A stretch of 64,000 nucleotides of DNA from assembly GCF_030177895.1 (NCBI RefSeq), contig NZ_CP123448.1, forward strand, positions 1,054,001-1,118,000. The letters run 5' to 3'. Below, piece by piece: positions 35,536-44,793 of this stretch. Origin of the DNA: Kingella negevensis (GTDB taxonomy: Bacteria > Pseudomonadota > Gammaproteobacteria > Burkholderiales > Neisseriaceae). The notes under the pieces were generated by a model that did no database searches, was not told where the DNA came from, and saw nothing but the letters and a program-made list of their open reading frames with translations. Both the position numbers and the translations under genes were made by a program. Position 1 is the stretch's first letter, and each line of letters begins with the position of its first letter.

Positions 35536-35691
35536 TGAAACTTTTGCAAAACTACCATTTAGTAGGGACAGGGTTTATCCCTGTCCTTTTTCACTTTTCA
35601 GAAAAATCAAAATTTCCAATAGGTTAAGAATTGGACAAGGATAAACCTTGTCCCTACCAAGTAAAGATTTCTTGATTTTGCAAAGGTTTCA
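35536..35691. repeat. MITE-like element, TGAAACCTTTGCAAAA family, copy 3
   Basis: 156 bp with ends TGAAACTTTTGCAAAA and TTTTGCAAAGGTTTCA. Inside are two facing GTAGG-type hairpins, GTAGGGACAGGGTTTATCCC and the complement of ATAAACCTTGTCCCTAC. The left end is continuous with a DUS. The interior differs from copies 1 and 2. Confidence 0.6.
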
Positions 35692-35694
35692 GCC

Positions 35695-35733
35695 TAAAAA
35701 AGCTGCCTGAATCGTAACGATTACAGACAGCTT
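35695..35733 (-). terminator. Intrinsic terminator after aniA
   Basis: AAGCTGTCTGTAATCG faces CGATTCAGGCAGCTT on the minus strand, followed by TTTTTAGG. Imperfect stem with a bulge; right arm is a DUS-like word. Confidence 0.75.
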
Positions 35734-35749
35734 ACCTTACAAGGAACTC

Positions 35750-37267
35750 TTATTTTTTACCACGTTCTGCAGCGATTTCTTCAGGTTTCACTTCGCCGCC
35801 TTTGTTGCCAAAGCTGTTCAACACATAAGTCATCACATTGGCTACTTTTTCATCGGTAAAGCCCAATGGTGGCATCACGTTGTTGTACTCTTTGCCATTC
35901 ACGGTAATCTTACCGCTCAAGCCATTCACAACAGCACGAATACCGCGTTTAGGGTCTTCGTTCAAGTAGTCAGATTTTGCCAATGGAGGGAATGCACCTT
36001 CCACGCCTTTACCTTCTGAACCGTGGCAAGCAATACAGTTGGCTTCGTACAATGCTTTACCAGCCGTTATACGTTCTTCTTTGCTGCCTGCTTTTGGCGC
36101 ACCTGCGTTCACTTTAGCAGTGTCGCTAGCGTTCAACGGTTGGTCTTGCAACATGCCGCCTTCAGTTTGATAAACCTCTTCTTGAGTTTTACCAGAGAAG
36201 ATAGTTTTATTTTCAGGACCTTCTGCAATCAATTGACCCAACGCACCTTTGTTGAACGCGCGGAAGATTGAGTGGTCAACCAAAGTATAGCTGCCTGGAA
36301 CGTCCAGTTTCATTTCAACAATCGCTGCGCCACCTGCTGGAATAATGGTGGTTTGAACGTTTTTGTTGATTAAATCGCCACCTTCAACATAAACCTTGTC
36401 GAAAATCTCGCCAATCACGTGGAATGAAGACACTAAGTTTGGACCACCGTTACCCACATACATACGAACAGTCTCGCCCACTTTAGCTTTCAATGCTTTA
36501 TCGCCTGCAATCGCGCCCACGTGTCCATTGAATACCACGTATTCAGGTTCTTCTCTAACAGCTTTTTCCATGTCAAATGGTTGCAAGCCCAAATCACTGT
36601 TTTTACCTTTGGTATAGAAGTCGCCTTGAACAACGTAAAATTCTCGGTCTACTTTTGGCAAGCCTTCTTTTGGTTCAACCAAAATCAAACCGTACATACC
36701 GTTCGCAATGTGCATGCCCACTGGCGCAGTTGCACAGTGATAAATGTATAAACCAGGTTGCAGCGCTTTAAAGCTGAATACGCTGGTATGACCTGGCGCC
36801 GTGAACGAAGCCGCTGCACCACCACCAGGACCTGTTACGGCATGGAAGTCGATATTGTGCGGAACAGTAGAATCAGAACGGTTAGAGAAGTGGACTTCCA
36901 CTTCATCGCCTTCACGCACGCGAATCATTTGACCTGGAACATCGCCACCAAACATCCAATATTTGTATTCAACGCCAGCATCAGTCATTTTCATCACTTT
37001 TTCTTGCACTTCAATGTTCACTTTCACACGTGCCGCGTGGTTGCGGTTTACTGGTGGAGGAACTTCAGGTGCATGAGTCATCACGGCATCAATCACTGGC
37101 AATTCGCCAGTTTGCGTTTCCGTTTCGGCAGCAGCAGAAGCGGCAACAGGTGCTGGAGCTGAAGCAGCAGGTGCAGGCGAAGCGTTAGACTCGTTACCTT
37201 TGGGCTTCATACATGCAGAAACCATAAACATCGAAGAAATTAATACTGCTAAAGTACGTACTTTCAT
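35750..37267 (-). CDS. aniA: Copper nitrite reductase (NirK type) with fused C-terminal cytochrome c domain
   Basis: Reduces nitrite to nitric oxide at the outer membrane/periplasm. 505 residues: lipobox VSAC near 19; Ala/Pro-rich linker to about 45; two cupredoxin domains with copper ligands in [14 protein letters not shown] (His near 137-142) and [17 protein letters not shown] (His, Cys, His and Met near 178-195), plus SSFHVIG near 287; and a cytochrome c domain after about 395 with CIACH near 415 and Met in NNVMPPLGF near 470. The neisserial AniA usually stops before this domain (about 390 residues). Heme may receive electrons directly. Divergent from norB. Confidence 0.94.
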   Translation of the reverse strand: MKVRTLAVLISSMFMVSACMKPKGNESNASPAPAASAPAPVAASAAAETETQTGELPVIDAVMTHAPEVPPPVNRNHAARVKVNIEVQEKVMKMTDAGVEYKYWMFGGDVPGQMIRVREGDEVEVHFSNRSDSTVPHNIDFHAVTGPGGGAAASFTAPGHTSVFSFKALQPGLYIYHCATAPVGMHIANGMYGLILVEPKEGLPKVDREFYVVQGDFYTKGKNSDLGLQPFDMEKAVREEPEYVVFNGHVGAIAGDKALKAKVGETVRMYVGNGGPNLVSSFHVIGEIFDKVYVEGGDLINKNVQTTIIPAGGAAIVEMKLDVPGSYTLVDHSIFRAFNKGALGQLIAEGPENKTIFSGKTQEEVYQTEGGMLQDQPLNASDTAKVNAGAPKAGSKEERITAGKALYEANCIACHGSEGKGVEGAFPPLAKSDYLNEDPKRGIRAVVNGLSGKITVNGKEYNNVMPPLGFTDEKVANVMTYVLNSFGNKGGEVKPEEIAAERGKK

Positions 37268-37393
37268 GGTTATGTCCTTAAATAGAAAAGGGAGAAAATG
37301 GTTTTTCAGGCTGCTTTTATTATTGTTAATAATTTATAAGCCTTTTGTAAGATTTTGTAATCATTATTGTGAGTTAAATAAACTTCGTTTGTT

Positions 37394-37407
37394 TTGACTT
37401 AAGTCAA
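37394..37407. promoter_or_regulatory. FNR-type site between aniA and norB
   Basis: TTGAC-TTAA-GTCAA at 37394-37407, fully symmetric, one change per half from FNR consensus. It is 127 bases before aniA and 255 before norB. FNR activation of aniA is known in Neisseria. The rest of the 394-base gap (37268-37661) is AT-rich. Near norB, TACAAT at 37589-37594 is a possible -10 region and CATTC-N6-ATAATG text just after it may be an NsrR-type repressor site, unverified. Confidence 0.65.
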
Positions 37408-37661
37408 AATTCATATTAAATAATTCTTTAAAAAAATAAGTTATTGTTAAATAAAATTTTATTTAATTACAGTCTGAAAACCAGTTATCTCAAAAAAGCC
37501 ACATTATTTCTAATTCATTTAAAAAACAACATACTAACTTAAAAATAAATTTCTTAAAAAAACTATACCTATTTAAAAGCAAGCGTGATACAATTTTTAA
37601 CATTCAAAAATAATGAATTTTTAAACCACTTCCCTTTATTTTTATCTTTAGGAGCACAAAA

Positions 37662-39905
37662 ATGGGTGAATATAAAAAGTTATGGTACGCGCTGATTAGC
37701 GTGTTAATCGTAACCTTTTCATTACTCGGCTACCTTGGCACAGAAGTTTATCGCCAAGCGCCACCATTCCCTGAAAAATACGTTTCGGCAGACGGCACAA
37801 CACTGTTTACCAAAGACGATATTTTGAAAGGTCAATCCGCTTGGCAAAGCACAGGCGGTATGGAATTAGGCTCTGTATTGGGTCATGGTGCATACCAAGC
37901 CCCAGACTGGACAGCTGATTTCTTGCACCGTGAATTAGTAGTATGGTTAGACTTAACCGCACAAAAAGAACACGGCAAAAAATTTGATGAATTGACTTTT
38001 GACCAAAAAGCAGTCATCAGCGCACGTTTGAAAGACGAATACCGCAACCAAAGCGCAGTTGATGGCAATGGCGTGGTGAAATTATCAGACACACGCGCCA
38101 AAGCGATTGAGCAAGTTTCTCAATACTATATTGATTTGTATGGCGACAAACCTGAGTTGGACAAATCACGCGAATCTTTCGCTATGAAAACCAATACCCT
38201 GCCAGATTTAGAAGCGCGTAAACATTTAACGCAATTCTTCTTCTGGACAGCTTGGACAGCATCAGCAAATCGTCCAGACAGCATCGCAACGTACACCAAC
38301 AACTGGCCACATGAGCCTTTGATTGACAACGTGCCAACTGCTGAAAACTATATGTGGTCGTTTGCATCATTCGTATTCTTGTTGATGGGTATCGGCTTCT
38401 TGGTTTGGGGCTACCATTTCTTGCGTACGCACAATGATGAACCAAAAGTTCCAGAAACAGACCCATTAGCAAAAATCGTTTTGACCGACTCACAAAAAGC
38501 CTTATGGAAATACGCTGCTTTAACTGTGATTTTGTTCATCGTGCAAATTTTGTTAGGCGGCTTGGTTGCTCACTACACAGTGGAAGGTCAAACGTTCTAC
38601 GGTATTGAATTGTCAAAATTGTTGCCTTATTCATTGGCACGTACTTGGCACTTGCAATCAGCATTGTTTTGGATTGCGACTGGTTTCTTGACGGCTGGTT
38701 TGTTTATTGCCCCTGTATTGAACGGCGGCAAAGACCCTAAATTCCAAGCGTTGGGCGTGAACTTGTTGTATGTTGCCTTGTTCATCGTAGTGGCTGGTTC
38801 TTATGCTGGTAACTTCGTTTCTTTGGTATTGAACAAACTTTCAGACAGCGCGAACTTCTGGTTCGGTCATCAAGGTTATGAATACTTAGACTTAGGTCGC
38901 TTCTGGCAATTATTGCTGACAGTGGGTTTCTTGTTGTGGTTGTTCCTGATGTTGCGTTGCGCAGTACCAGCGTTCCGTCAAGGTGGCGACAAAAACTTAC
39001 TGACGATTTTCGTGGCTTCAATCGTAGGAGTGGGCGCGTTCTACGCACCAGGTTTGTTCTACGGCGAACACACGACTTTGGCGGTAATGGAATACTGGCG
39101 TTGGTGGGTGGTTCACTTGTGGGTAGAAGGCTTCTTTGAAGTATTCGCGACCGCAGCGTTGGCATTCATTTTCTACAACTTGGGCTTGGTAAGCTACAAA
39201 TCTGCAACAACCGCTTCTTTGGTAGCAGGTAGCTTGTTCTTGGTTGGCGGTGTACCTGGTACATTCCACCACTTGTACTTCACAGGTACAACCACTCCAG
39301 TAATGGCAGCGGGTGCATCATTCTCAGCTTTAGAAGTTGTGCCATTGATTCTGTTGGGTCATGAAGCGTATGAACACTGGTCTTACCAACACAAAGCCCC
39401 TTGGATGCAACGTCTGCGTTGGCCTTTGATGTGCTTTACCGCAGTGGCATTCTGGAATATGTTGGGTGCAGGCGTATTCGGTTTCTTGATTAACCCACCA
39501 ATTAACTTGTACTACTTGCAAGGTTTGAATACATCAGCTGTTCACGCACACGCAGCATTATTTGGTGTGTATGGTTTCTTGGCTTTAGGCTTTGTTTTGT
39601 TGGTAGGTTGCTACATCAAACCTGGCTTCACTTACGACAGCAAACAAATGACTTACGGCTTCTGGATGATGAATGCAGGCTTAACCTTGATGATTGTGTC
39701 AAGCCTGTTACCAATCGGTATTTTCCAAGCCTACGCATCTATCACACAAGGTTTGTGGTATGCACGTAGCGAAGAATTCTTGCAACAAGGCTACTTGGAA
39801 ATGTTCCGTTGGATTCGTACGATTGCAGACTTCATCTTCATTGGCGGCGCATTGTTGTTCGCTAATCAAGTGATTCGTATGTCAATCAGCAAAGATAAAC
39901 AATAA
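37662..39905 (+). CDS. norB: Quinol-dependent nitric oxide reductase
   Basis: Reduces nitric oxide made by AniA to nitrous oxide; inner membrane. 747 residues, single-subunit qNor: an N-terminal helix, a large periplasmic domain to about 225, then about 13 helices. Heme/metal His ligands appear in ARTWHLQSALFW near 328, in RWWVVHLWVEGFFEV near 485, and in HHLYFTG and HAHAALFGVYG near 535 and 628. Ribosome site TTAGGAGC at eight bases. With aniA it makes a nitrite-to-N2O branch. Confidence 0.95.
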   Translation: MGEYKKLWYALISVLIVTFSLLGYLGTEVYRQAPPFPEKYVSADGTTLFTKDDILKGQSAWQSTGGMELGSVLGHGAYQAPDWTADFLHRELVVWLDLTAQKEHGKKFDELTFDQKAVISARLKDEYRNQSAVDGNGVVKLSDTRAKAIEQVSQYYIDLYGDKPELDKSRESFAMKTNTLPDLEARKHLTQFFFWTAWTASANRPDSIATYTNNWPHEPLIDNVPTAENYMWSFASFVFLLMGIGFLVWGYHFLRTHNDEPKVPETDPLAKIVLTDSQKALWKYAALTVILFIVQILLGGLVAHYTVEGQTFYGIELSKLLPYSLARTWHLQSALFWIATGFLTAGLFIAPVLNGGKDPKFQALGVNLLYVALFIVVAGSYAGNFVSLVLNKLSDSANFWFGHQGYEYLDLGRFWQLLLTVGFLLWLFLMLRCAVPAFRQGGDKNLLTIFVASIVGVGAFYAPGLFYGEHTTLAVMEYWRWWVVHLWVEGFFEVFATAALAFIFYNLGLVSYKSATTASLVAGSLFLVGGVPGTFHHLYFTGTTTPVMAAGASFSALEVVPLILLGHEAYEHWSYQHKAPWMQRLRWPLMCFTAVAFWNMLGAGVFGFLINPPINLYYLQGLNTSAVHAHAALFGVYGFLALGFVLLVGCYIKPGFTYDSKQMTYGFWMMNAGLTLMIVSSLLPIGIFQAYASITQGLWYARSEEFLQQGYLEMFRWIRTIADFIFIGGALLFANQVIRMSISKDKQ

Positions 39906-39918
39906 TTTTGTTTCAATA

Positions 39919-39953
39919 AAAAGCAGCCTGAAAACATTTTCAGGCTGCTTTTT
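39919..39953 (+). terminator. DUS inverted-pair terminator after norB
   Basis: AAAAGCAGCCTGAAAA and TTTTCAGGCTGCTTTT form a 16-bp stem with a small loop, ending where the Correia-like element starts. Confidence 0.8.
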
Positions 39954-40060
39954 ATAGTTGATGTAATTATTTTTTGATACAAAGCGACAACACCCGCCGT
40001 GTACGCGTGGCACATAAGGGCGTTGGCAACGCAGTAGCAAACGATAAGTGCATTAACTAT
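39953..40060. mobile_element. Correia/Nemis-like element, copy 2 (about 107 bp)
   Basis: Ends ATAGTTGATGTAATT and (complement) ATAGTTAATGCACTT. Core AAAGCGACAACACCCGCCGTG then ACATAAGGGC and GTTGGCAACGC lines up with copies at 35386 and 56221. Lies between norB and tig and ends about 95 bases before tig, so it could influence trigger factor transcription. Confidence 0.8.
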
Positions 40061-40157
40061 CAAAGCAACGCGCAAAAATAATGCGGATAAAGCAGCCTTA
40101 TGATACACTTGCACGTTTTATTTACCCACCCATTTAACTAACGAAAGAAAGAATGCC

Positions 40158-41465
40158 ATGAGCGCAACAGTTGAAACTTTAGAAAATTTGCAACGTAAAA
40201 TTGTCGTATCAGTATCTTGGTTGGACATCAACGAAGCCACTGATAAAGAATTGAAAAATGCACAAAAACGCGTGAAAGTTGATGGCTTCCGCCCAGGTAA
40301 AGCACCTTTGAAAATGGTTGCACAAATGTACGGTGCAAGCATTCAAAACGACGTATTGAACGATTTGGCACAACAAGCATTCAACAAAGAAGCACAAGAA
40401 CAAAACTTGCGCATTGCTGCCGTTGTAGGTATTGAGCCAGTTCAAGGTGAAGCAAACGAAGACTCATTCAAAGTAGCATTCATCTACGAAACATTCCCAG
40501 AAATCACAATCGCTGATTTGTCTGCTTTGGAAATTGAAAAAGTATCTTCAGAAGTGGGCGACAAAGAAGTAGACAGCACAATCGAAATCTTGCGCAAACA
40601 ACGCACTCGTTTCAACCGTGTTGAACGCGAAGCAAAAAATGACGACCGCGTGATTATTGACTTTGAAGGCAAAATTGACGGTGTAGCATTTGACGGCGGT
40701 TCTTCTACAAACTACCCATTCGTTTTGGGTCAAGGTCAAATGTTGCCAGAATTTGAAGCTGGCGTGGTTGGCTTGAAAGAAGGCGAAAGCAAAGACGTTG
40801 AAGTAAACTTCCCAGAAGATTACCACGGCAAAGATGTTGCAGGTAAAACTGCAGTATTCACTATCACTGTTCGCAACGTGGCTGAACCAGAATTGCCTGC
40901 AGTTGATGAACAATTTGCTAAAGCATTGGGTATCGCTGACGGCGACGTAGCAAAAATGCGCGAAGAAGTGAAGAAAAACGTGGGTCGTGAAGTGAAACGT
41001 CGCGTTGATGCACAAAACACAGATGCTGTGATGAACGCTTTGCGCGCTGCTCACACATTTGACTTGCCAAAAGCATTTGTTGCAGACGAATCTCAACGCT
41101 TGGCTGACGAAATGAAACAACAATTCGCTCAACAAGGTTTGGACGCGAAAGATTTGGAATTGCCTGCTGAAATGTTCGCAGAACACGCTGAACAACGCGT
41201 AGCATTGGGCTTGTTGTTGCCAGCTTTGGTTGAAGAATTCAAATTGCAAGCAACTGACGAACAAGTAAAAGCTATCGTTGCTGACTTCGCAGACAGCTAC
41301 GAAGACCCAACTGAAGTGATTGATTGGTACTTCGCAGACCGCACTCGCTTGGCTGGCCCAACTAACTTGGCAGTTGAAGCAAACGTGGTTGAATACGTAT
41401 TGAGCAAAGCAAAAGTAACTGAAAAAGCATTGAGCTTTGATGAAGTAATGGGCGCAAACGCTTAA
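40158..41465 (+). CDS. tig: Trigger factor, ribosome-associated chaperone and prolyl isomerase
   Basis: Cytoplasmic chaperone at the ribosome exit. 435 residues, family length: ribosome-binding domain with GFRPGKAPLKMV (residues about 43-54), FKBP-type isomerase at about 150-245 (IIDFEGKIDGVAFDGG and LGQGQMLPEFE), and a helical C-terminal domain. Codon use is strongly biased (GAA, AAA, TTG), as for a highly expressed gene. Followed by clpP after a terminator. Confidence 0.97.
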   Translation: MSATVETLENLQRKIVVSVSWLDINEATDKELKNAQKRVKVDGFRPGKAPLKMVAQMYGASIQNDVLNDLAQQAFNKEAQEQNLRIAAVVGIEPVQGEANEDSFKVAFIYETFPEITIADLSALEIEKVSSEVGDKEVDSTIEILRKQRTRFNRVEREAKNDDRVIIDFEGKIDGVAFDGGSSTNYPFVLGQGQMLPEFEAGVVGLKEGESKDVEVNFPEDYHGKDVAGKTAVFTITVRNVAEPELPAVDEQFAKALGIADGDVAKMREEVKKNVGREVKRRVDAQNTDAVMNALRAAHTFDLPKAFVADESQRLADEMKQQFAQQGLDAKDLELPAEMFAEHAEQRVALGLLLPALVEEFKLQATDEQVKAIVADFADSYEDPTEVIDWYFADRTRLAGPTNLAVEANVVEYVLSKAKVTEKALSFDEVMGANA

Positions 41466-41480
41466 TTTTGTGAATAAGAT

Positions 41481-41512
41481 AAAGCACCAAAGCGATTTTG
41501 GTGCTTTATTTT
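41481..41512 (+). terminator. Intrinsic terminator after tig
   Basis: AAAGCACCAAA-GCGA-TTTTGGTGCTTT followed by ATTTTC, 15 bases after the tig stop; no DUS in the stem. Confidence 0.85.
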
Positions 41513-41549
41513 CAAGGCAGCCTGAAAAACTATTTTTGAAAGAAAACCT

Positions 41550-42179
41550 ATGTTTCCCGAAATTCAAAATAACACCCTAATCCCAACCGTGATTGAACAA
41601 AGCGGACGCGGCGAACGCGCATTTGATATTTACTCACGCTTGTTGAAAGAACGCATCATCTTCTTGGTTGGTCCTGTAAACGACCAAACCGCTAATTTGG
41701 TGGTTGCGCAACTGCTGTTTTTGGAAAGCGAAAACCCAGATAAAGACATCTATTTCTACATCAACAGCCCCGGTGGTAGCGTAACTGCAGGCATGAGCAT
41801 TTATGACACGATGAAATTTATCAAGCCAGATGTGCAAACTTTGTGCTTGGGTCAAGCCGCAAGCATGGGTGCGTTCTTGTTGTCCGCAGGCACAAAAGGC
41901 AAACGTTTTGCCTTGCCAAACAGCCGCGTAATGATTCACCAACCATTAATTAGCGGCGGCTTGGGCGGTCAAGCGTCTGATATTGAAATTCACGCGCGTG
42001 AGTTGTTGAAACTGAAAGAAAAATTAAACCAAATGCTTGCCGACCACACAGGCAAAACTTTAGCTGAAGTGGAACGTGATACTGACCGTGATAATTTCAT
42101 GTCGGCGCAAGAAGCCATGGAATATGGTTTGATTGACAAAGTAATTACCACTCGCGCAGATGCTGCAAACGAAGCGTAA
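41550..42179 (+). CDS. clpP: ATP-dependent Clp protease proteolytic subunit
   Basis: Serine peptidase core of ClpXP/ClpAP. 209 residues. Catalytic Ser in [14 protein letters not shown] near 101, His in MIHQPL near 126, Asp in DTDRDNFMS near 175. Follows tig as in many Gram-negatives, but clpX does not follow; ubiC does. Partner clpA and adaptor clpS are at 61-64 kb. Starts after a DUS and GAAAGAAAAC. Confidence 0.97.
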   Translation: MFPEIQNNTLIPTVIEQSGRGERAFDIYSRLLKERIIFLVGPVNDQTANLVVAQLLFLESENPDKDIYFYINSPGGSVTAGMSIYDTMKFIKPDVQTLCLGQAASMGAFLLSAGTKGKRFALPNSRVMIHQPLISGGLGGQASDIEIHARELLKLKEKLNQMLADHTGKTLAEVERDTDRDNFMSAQEAMEYGLIDKVITTRADAANEA

Positions 42180-42256
42180 TACACTTGCAGCTTGAAAATC
42201 AGCGTGTTTGCATTTTAATCACACGAAATGTAAACACGTTTTTTAATGAGAGAAAC

Positions 42257-42718
42257 ATGACTTGGCAACAAAATTATCCACAGCAAGCAGAAAAAATTAA
42301 GCATTTAGCCACCGCCTCTTCGCTCACTGCCGCTTTATCAGATTTGAACGCAACCTTTTCCGTGAAACTATTGGCTCTGGGCGAGACGCAAAATAGCGCA
42401 TATTTTACTGATTTCAGGCTGTCTGAAATGCTATTTCAGCGCGAAGTTTTGCTGTGCTTAGATGGAATACCAGTCGTTCATGCGCAGAGTATTTGTGCGG
42501 CAGATTCCGCGTGGCGCGAAATTTTAAATTGTGGAACATTACCGCTGGGGAAAATCTTGTTTTCAGGCAGCCTGAAAGGCTTAACACGCAGCGAAATCAC
42601 TTTCAGGCTGCCTGAAAATGGTGTTGTTTCGCGGCGGTCTTGGTTTGAATGGCAAGGCGAACGCTTGTATTTAATGGAACATTTTTTGCCTGAGATTTTA
42701 CAATTTAACGCAGCCTGA
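42257..42718 (+). CDS. ubiC: Chorismate-pyruvate lyase
   Basis: Makes 4-hydroxybenzoate from chorismate for ubiquinone synthesis. 153 residues from ATG 42257; an earlier reading at 42185 has no support. FQREVLLCLDGIPVVHAQSI near 62-80, TLPLGKILF near 102 and SRRSWFEWQGERLYLMEHFLP near 128-148 match UbiC. Two DUS copies lie in the coding region (SGSLKG, FRLPEN), and the last two Ala codons and TGA stop are a third. Confidence 0.85.
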   Translation: MTWQQNYPQQAEKIKHLATASSLTAALSDLNATFSVKLLALGETQNSAYFTDFRLSEMLFQREVLLCLDGIPVVHAQSICAADSAWREILNCGTLPLGKILFSGSLKGLTRSEITFRLPENGVVSRRSWFEWQGERLYLMEHFLPEILQFNAA

Positions 42719-42728
42719 AAACAAAAAA

Positions 42729-42779
42729 CGGGTTGTTCAGGCAGCAAAACTATAAAAATTCTGCTGCCTGAACAACCCG
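42729..42779 (-). terminator. Long hairpin between convergent ubiC and prx
   Basis: CGGGTTGTTCAGGCAGC and GCTGCCTGAACAACCCG are perfect 17-base arms, 17 bases apart. On the minus strand the hairpin is followed by TTTTTTGTTTTC, making it a good terminator for the prx gene; on the plus strand no T-run follows. Confidence 0.75.
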
Positions 42780-42883
42780 AAAGTTGTTCAGGGGGATACG
42801 CCAGAAAAGGAGGAGAAAACTGTCGTATCCCAAGGATGAAGATGTATTATACCAAATAATTAGGTGGATTATATCACAAATAA

Positions 42884-43633
42884 TTATTTTGCAAAGTATG
42901 CTTCTAAATCTTCGCTGCCGCCGATGTATTTACCACCGATAAACACTTGAGGCGCAGTTGCTTTGCCAGTAATTGCACGAACTGAAGTGATAGAAGCATC
43001 ACGACCCAAAACGATTTCTTCGTAAGCAAAGCCTTTTTCTTTCAACAATGCTTTAGCTTTCGCGCAGAATTGGCAACCAGGTTTCGTGATGATAGAAACA
43101 GACTCGTGTGGCATCCAAGTTGGATCAATGTGTTTCAACATTGTGTCAGCGTCAGACACTTCAAATGGGTCGCCATCTTTTACTGGTTCGATGAACATTT
43201 TTTCGATTTTGCCATCTTTAACCAGCATAGAATAACGCCATGAACGGTCGCCGAAGCCCAATGCTTCTTTGCTTACCAACATGCCCATGCCTTTAGTGAA
43301 TTCACCGTTACCGTCAGGTACAACAGTGATATTTTCTGCTTCTTGGTCAGCCAACCAAGCGTTCATCACAAATGTGTCGTTTACAGAAATACAAACAATG
43401 CTGTCCACGCCGCGCGCTTTAAATTCAGCAGCCAATTCGTTGTAACGCGGCAAGTGAGTAGAAGAGCAAGTTGGGGTAAACGCGCCTGGCAAAGAGAACA
43501 CAGCAACGGTTTTACCTTTGAACAAATCATCAGTTGAAACATCAACCCAAGCATCATCTTGGCGAGTGTGGAACACAACTGAAGGAACGTTTTGACCTTC
43601 TAATTCAGCAGCAGTTTTAATTTGAACAGACAT
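42884..43633 (-). CDS. Hybrid peroxiredoxin-glutaredoxin
   Basis: Peroxide-reducing enzyme powered by glutathione through its own glutaredoxin. 249 residues: Prx5 domain to about 165 with peroxidatic Cys in PGAFTPTCSSTHLP near 55, and a glutaredoxin domain with GCQFCAKAKA near 185 (CxxC), GKATAPQVFIGG and GGSEDLEAYF. Fusion of this kind is typical of Haemophilus and Neisseria. No regulator beside it. Confidence 0.95.
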   Translation of the reverse strand: MSVQIKTAAELEGQNVPSVVFHTRQDDAWVDVSTDDLFKGKTVAVFSLPGAFTPTCSSTHLPRYNELAAEFKARGVDSIVCISVNDTFVMNAWLADQEAENITVVPDGNGEFTKGMGMLVSKEALGFGDRSWRYSMLVKDGKIEKMFIEPVKDGDPFEVSDADTMLKHIDPTWMPHESVSIITKPGCQFCAKAKALLKEKGFAYEEIVLGRDASITSVRAITGKATAPQVFIGGKYIGGSEDLEAYFAK

Positions 43634-43829
43634 TTTTAAACTCCAATAAGTTTGGTTAAGAATAGGGCGAATTATAAATCTTGCTGAAAATTCTGCAATT
43701 TATATTCTCAATAAGGAAAATTATATAAGTTTATAAATTCTAATTGTGAAAATTTATCAATACCCATTTTCAGGCTGCATTTATTACTTTCCTTCATAAT
43801 GCAAAGAATTATTTTTCATAGTAATCAAC

Positions 43830-43858
43830 TTGACAGATACCGTTAAATAAAGTTAAAT
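43830..43858 (+). promoter_or_regulatory. Promoter of metNIQ
   Basis: TTGACA at 43830-43835, 17-base spacer, TTAAAT at 43853-43858. Perfect -35 region and spacing, weaker -10 region. Predicted start near 43865. Confidence 0.65.
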
Positions 43859-43865
43859 CACATTT

Positions 43866-44006
43866 ACTTCATCACGCCGATTTCATATCGCTTGCGGGCA
43901 ACAGGACACCTGACCTGAAACAGCTAAGCATACAGAATTGACTGTATTTTTAGCCCGTTGTTTCTCGCAAACATCGGGTTTTATTGTATTTAAAAGAAGC
44001 CAAATT
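43866..44006 (+). promoter_or_regulatory. Structured leader of metNIQ with an intrinsic terminator (candidate attenuator or riboswitch)
   Basis: About 140 bases with no ORF containing Met codons. GCGGGC (43894-43899) can pair with GCCCGT (43953-43958), enclosing the small hairpin CAGG-ACA-CCTG and the hairpin ATACAG-AATTGA-CTGTAT (43930-43947). GCCCG instead can be the left side of a terminator, CCCGTTGTTT / AAACATCGGG (43954-43978, loop CTCGC) followed by TTTTATTG. The two folds exclude each other. It does not match SAM-I, SAM-II, SAM-III, TPP, cobalamin, glycine or T-box consensus that I know. See the finding. Confidence 0.6.
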
Positions 44007-44744
44007 ATGATTACCTTAGAGAACGTTTACAAAACCTACCAAACGCGCGACAACAAGCAATTTGTTGCCGTTCAGCCAACCAGCCTCACGATTGAACAAG
44101 GCGAAGTGTTTGGCTTAATGGGTTACTCAGGCGCAGGCAAATCTTCTCTTTTGCGCCTAATTAACCTATTAGAACGCCCAGACACAGGCAAAGTGTTAAT
44201 CGATAACCAAGACTTAACCGCCATGAACAAAAGCCAGCTACGCCAAGCCCGTCAAAGCATCGGCATGGTGTTTCAGCAATTCAATTTATTGAGCAACCGC
44301 ACCGTAGCTGAAAACGTCGCGTTTCCCTTAGAAATTGCAGGTTGGGACAAAGAAAAAATTGAAAAACGCGTGGCAGAATGTTTGGAAATCGTGAACCTAA
44401 CCGAACGCGCAGGACACTACCCCGCCCAATTATCAGGCGGACAAAAACAACGTGTCGGCATTGCCCGCGCACTTGCCCCCAACCCCAGCGTGATTTTGGC
44501 AGACGAACCCACTTCCGCGCTCGACCCAATTACCACACGCAGCGTGTTGCAATGCTTAAAAGACATCAACGAGCGTTTCAAAGTAACCATCGTGATTGTT
44601 ACCCACGAAATGTCGGTGATTCGCAAATTATGCAACCGCACCGCCCTACTGCACTTGGGGCAATTATTAGAAGTGGCAGAAGTAAAAGACGGCGTGATTT
44701 TGGCAAAATCTGAAATCGGTCAAGAATTATTGCGAGACGATTAA
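44007..44744 (+). CDS. metN: Methionine ABC transporter ATP-binding protein
   Basis: 245 residues, the short neisserial form lacking the C-terminal Met-sensing (ACT/NIL) domain of E. coli MetN (about 343 residues), so transinhibition by methionine would not be expected. Walker A GYSGAGKSS near 38, signature LSGGQKQRVGIARALA, Walker B VILADEPTSALD, His in VTHEMSVI. ATG 44007 is preceded by a weak AGAAG; a reading from 43938 has no support. First gene of metNIQ. Confidence 0.93.
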   Translation: MITLENVYKTYQTRDNKQFVAVQPTSLTIEQGEVFGLMGYSGAGKSSLLRLINLLERPDTGKVLIDNQDLTAMNKSQLRQARQSIGMVFQQFNLLSNRTVAENVAFPLEIAGWDKEKIEKRVAECLEIVNLTERAGHYPAQLSGGQKQRVGIARALAPNPSVILADEPTSALDPITTRSVLQCLKDINERFKVTIVIVTHEMSVIRKLCNRTALLHLGQLLEVAEVKDGVILAKSEIGQELLRDD

Positions 44745-44793
44745 TTTTTCAGGCAGCCTGAAAATCTTGTAAACCAGAAAAAGAAGAAAAAAC

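Noticed and set aside
40548..41567. A 339-residue reading opposite tig
   Set aside because: It arises from the strong codon bias of tig; Phe/Cys-rich, with no recognisable domain.
43866..43960. TPP riboswitch before metN, suggested by ACCTGACCTG
   Set aside because: The CTGAGA box and the pyrimidine-sensor arm are missing and the gene is a methionine importer.
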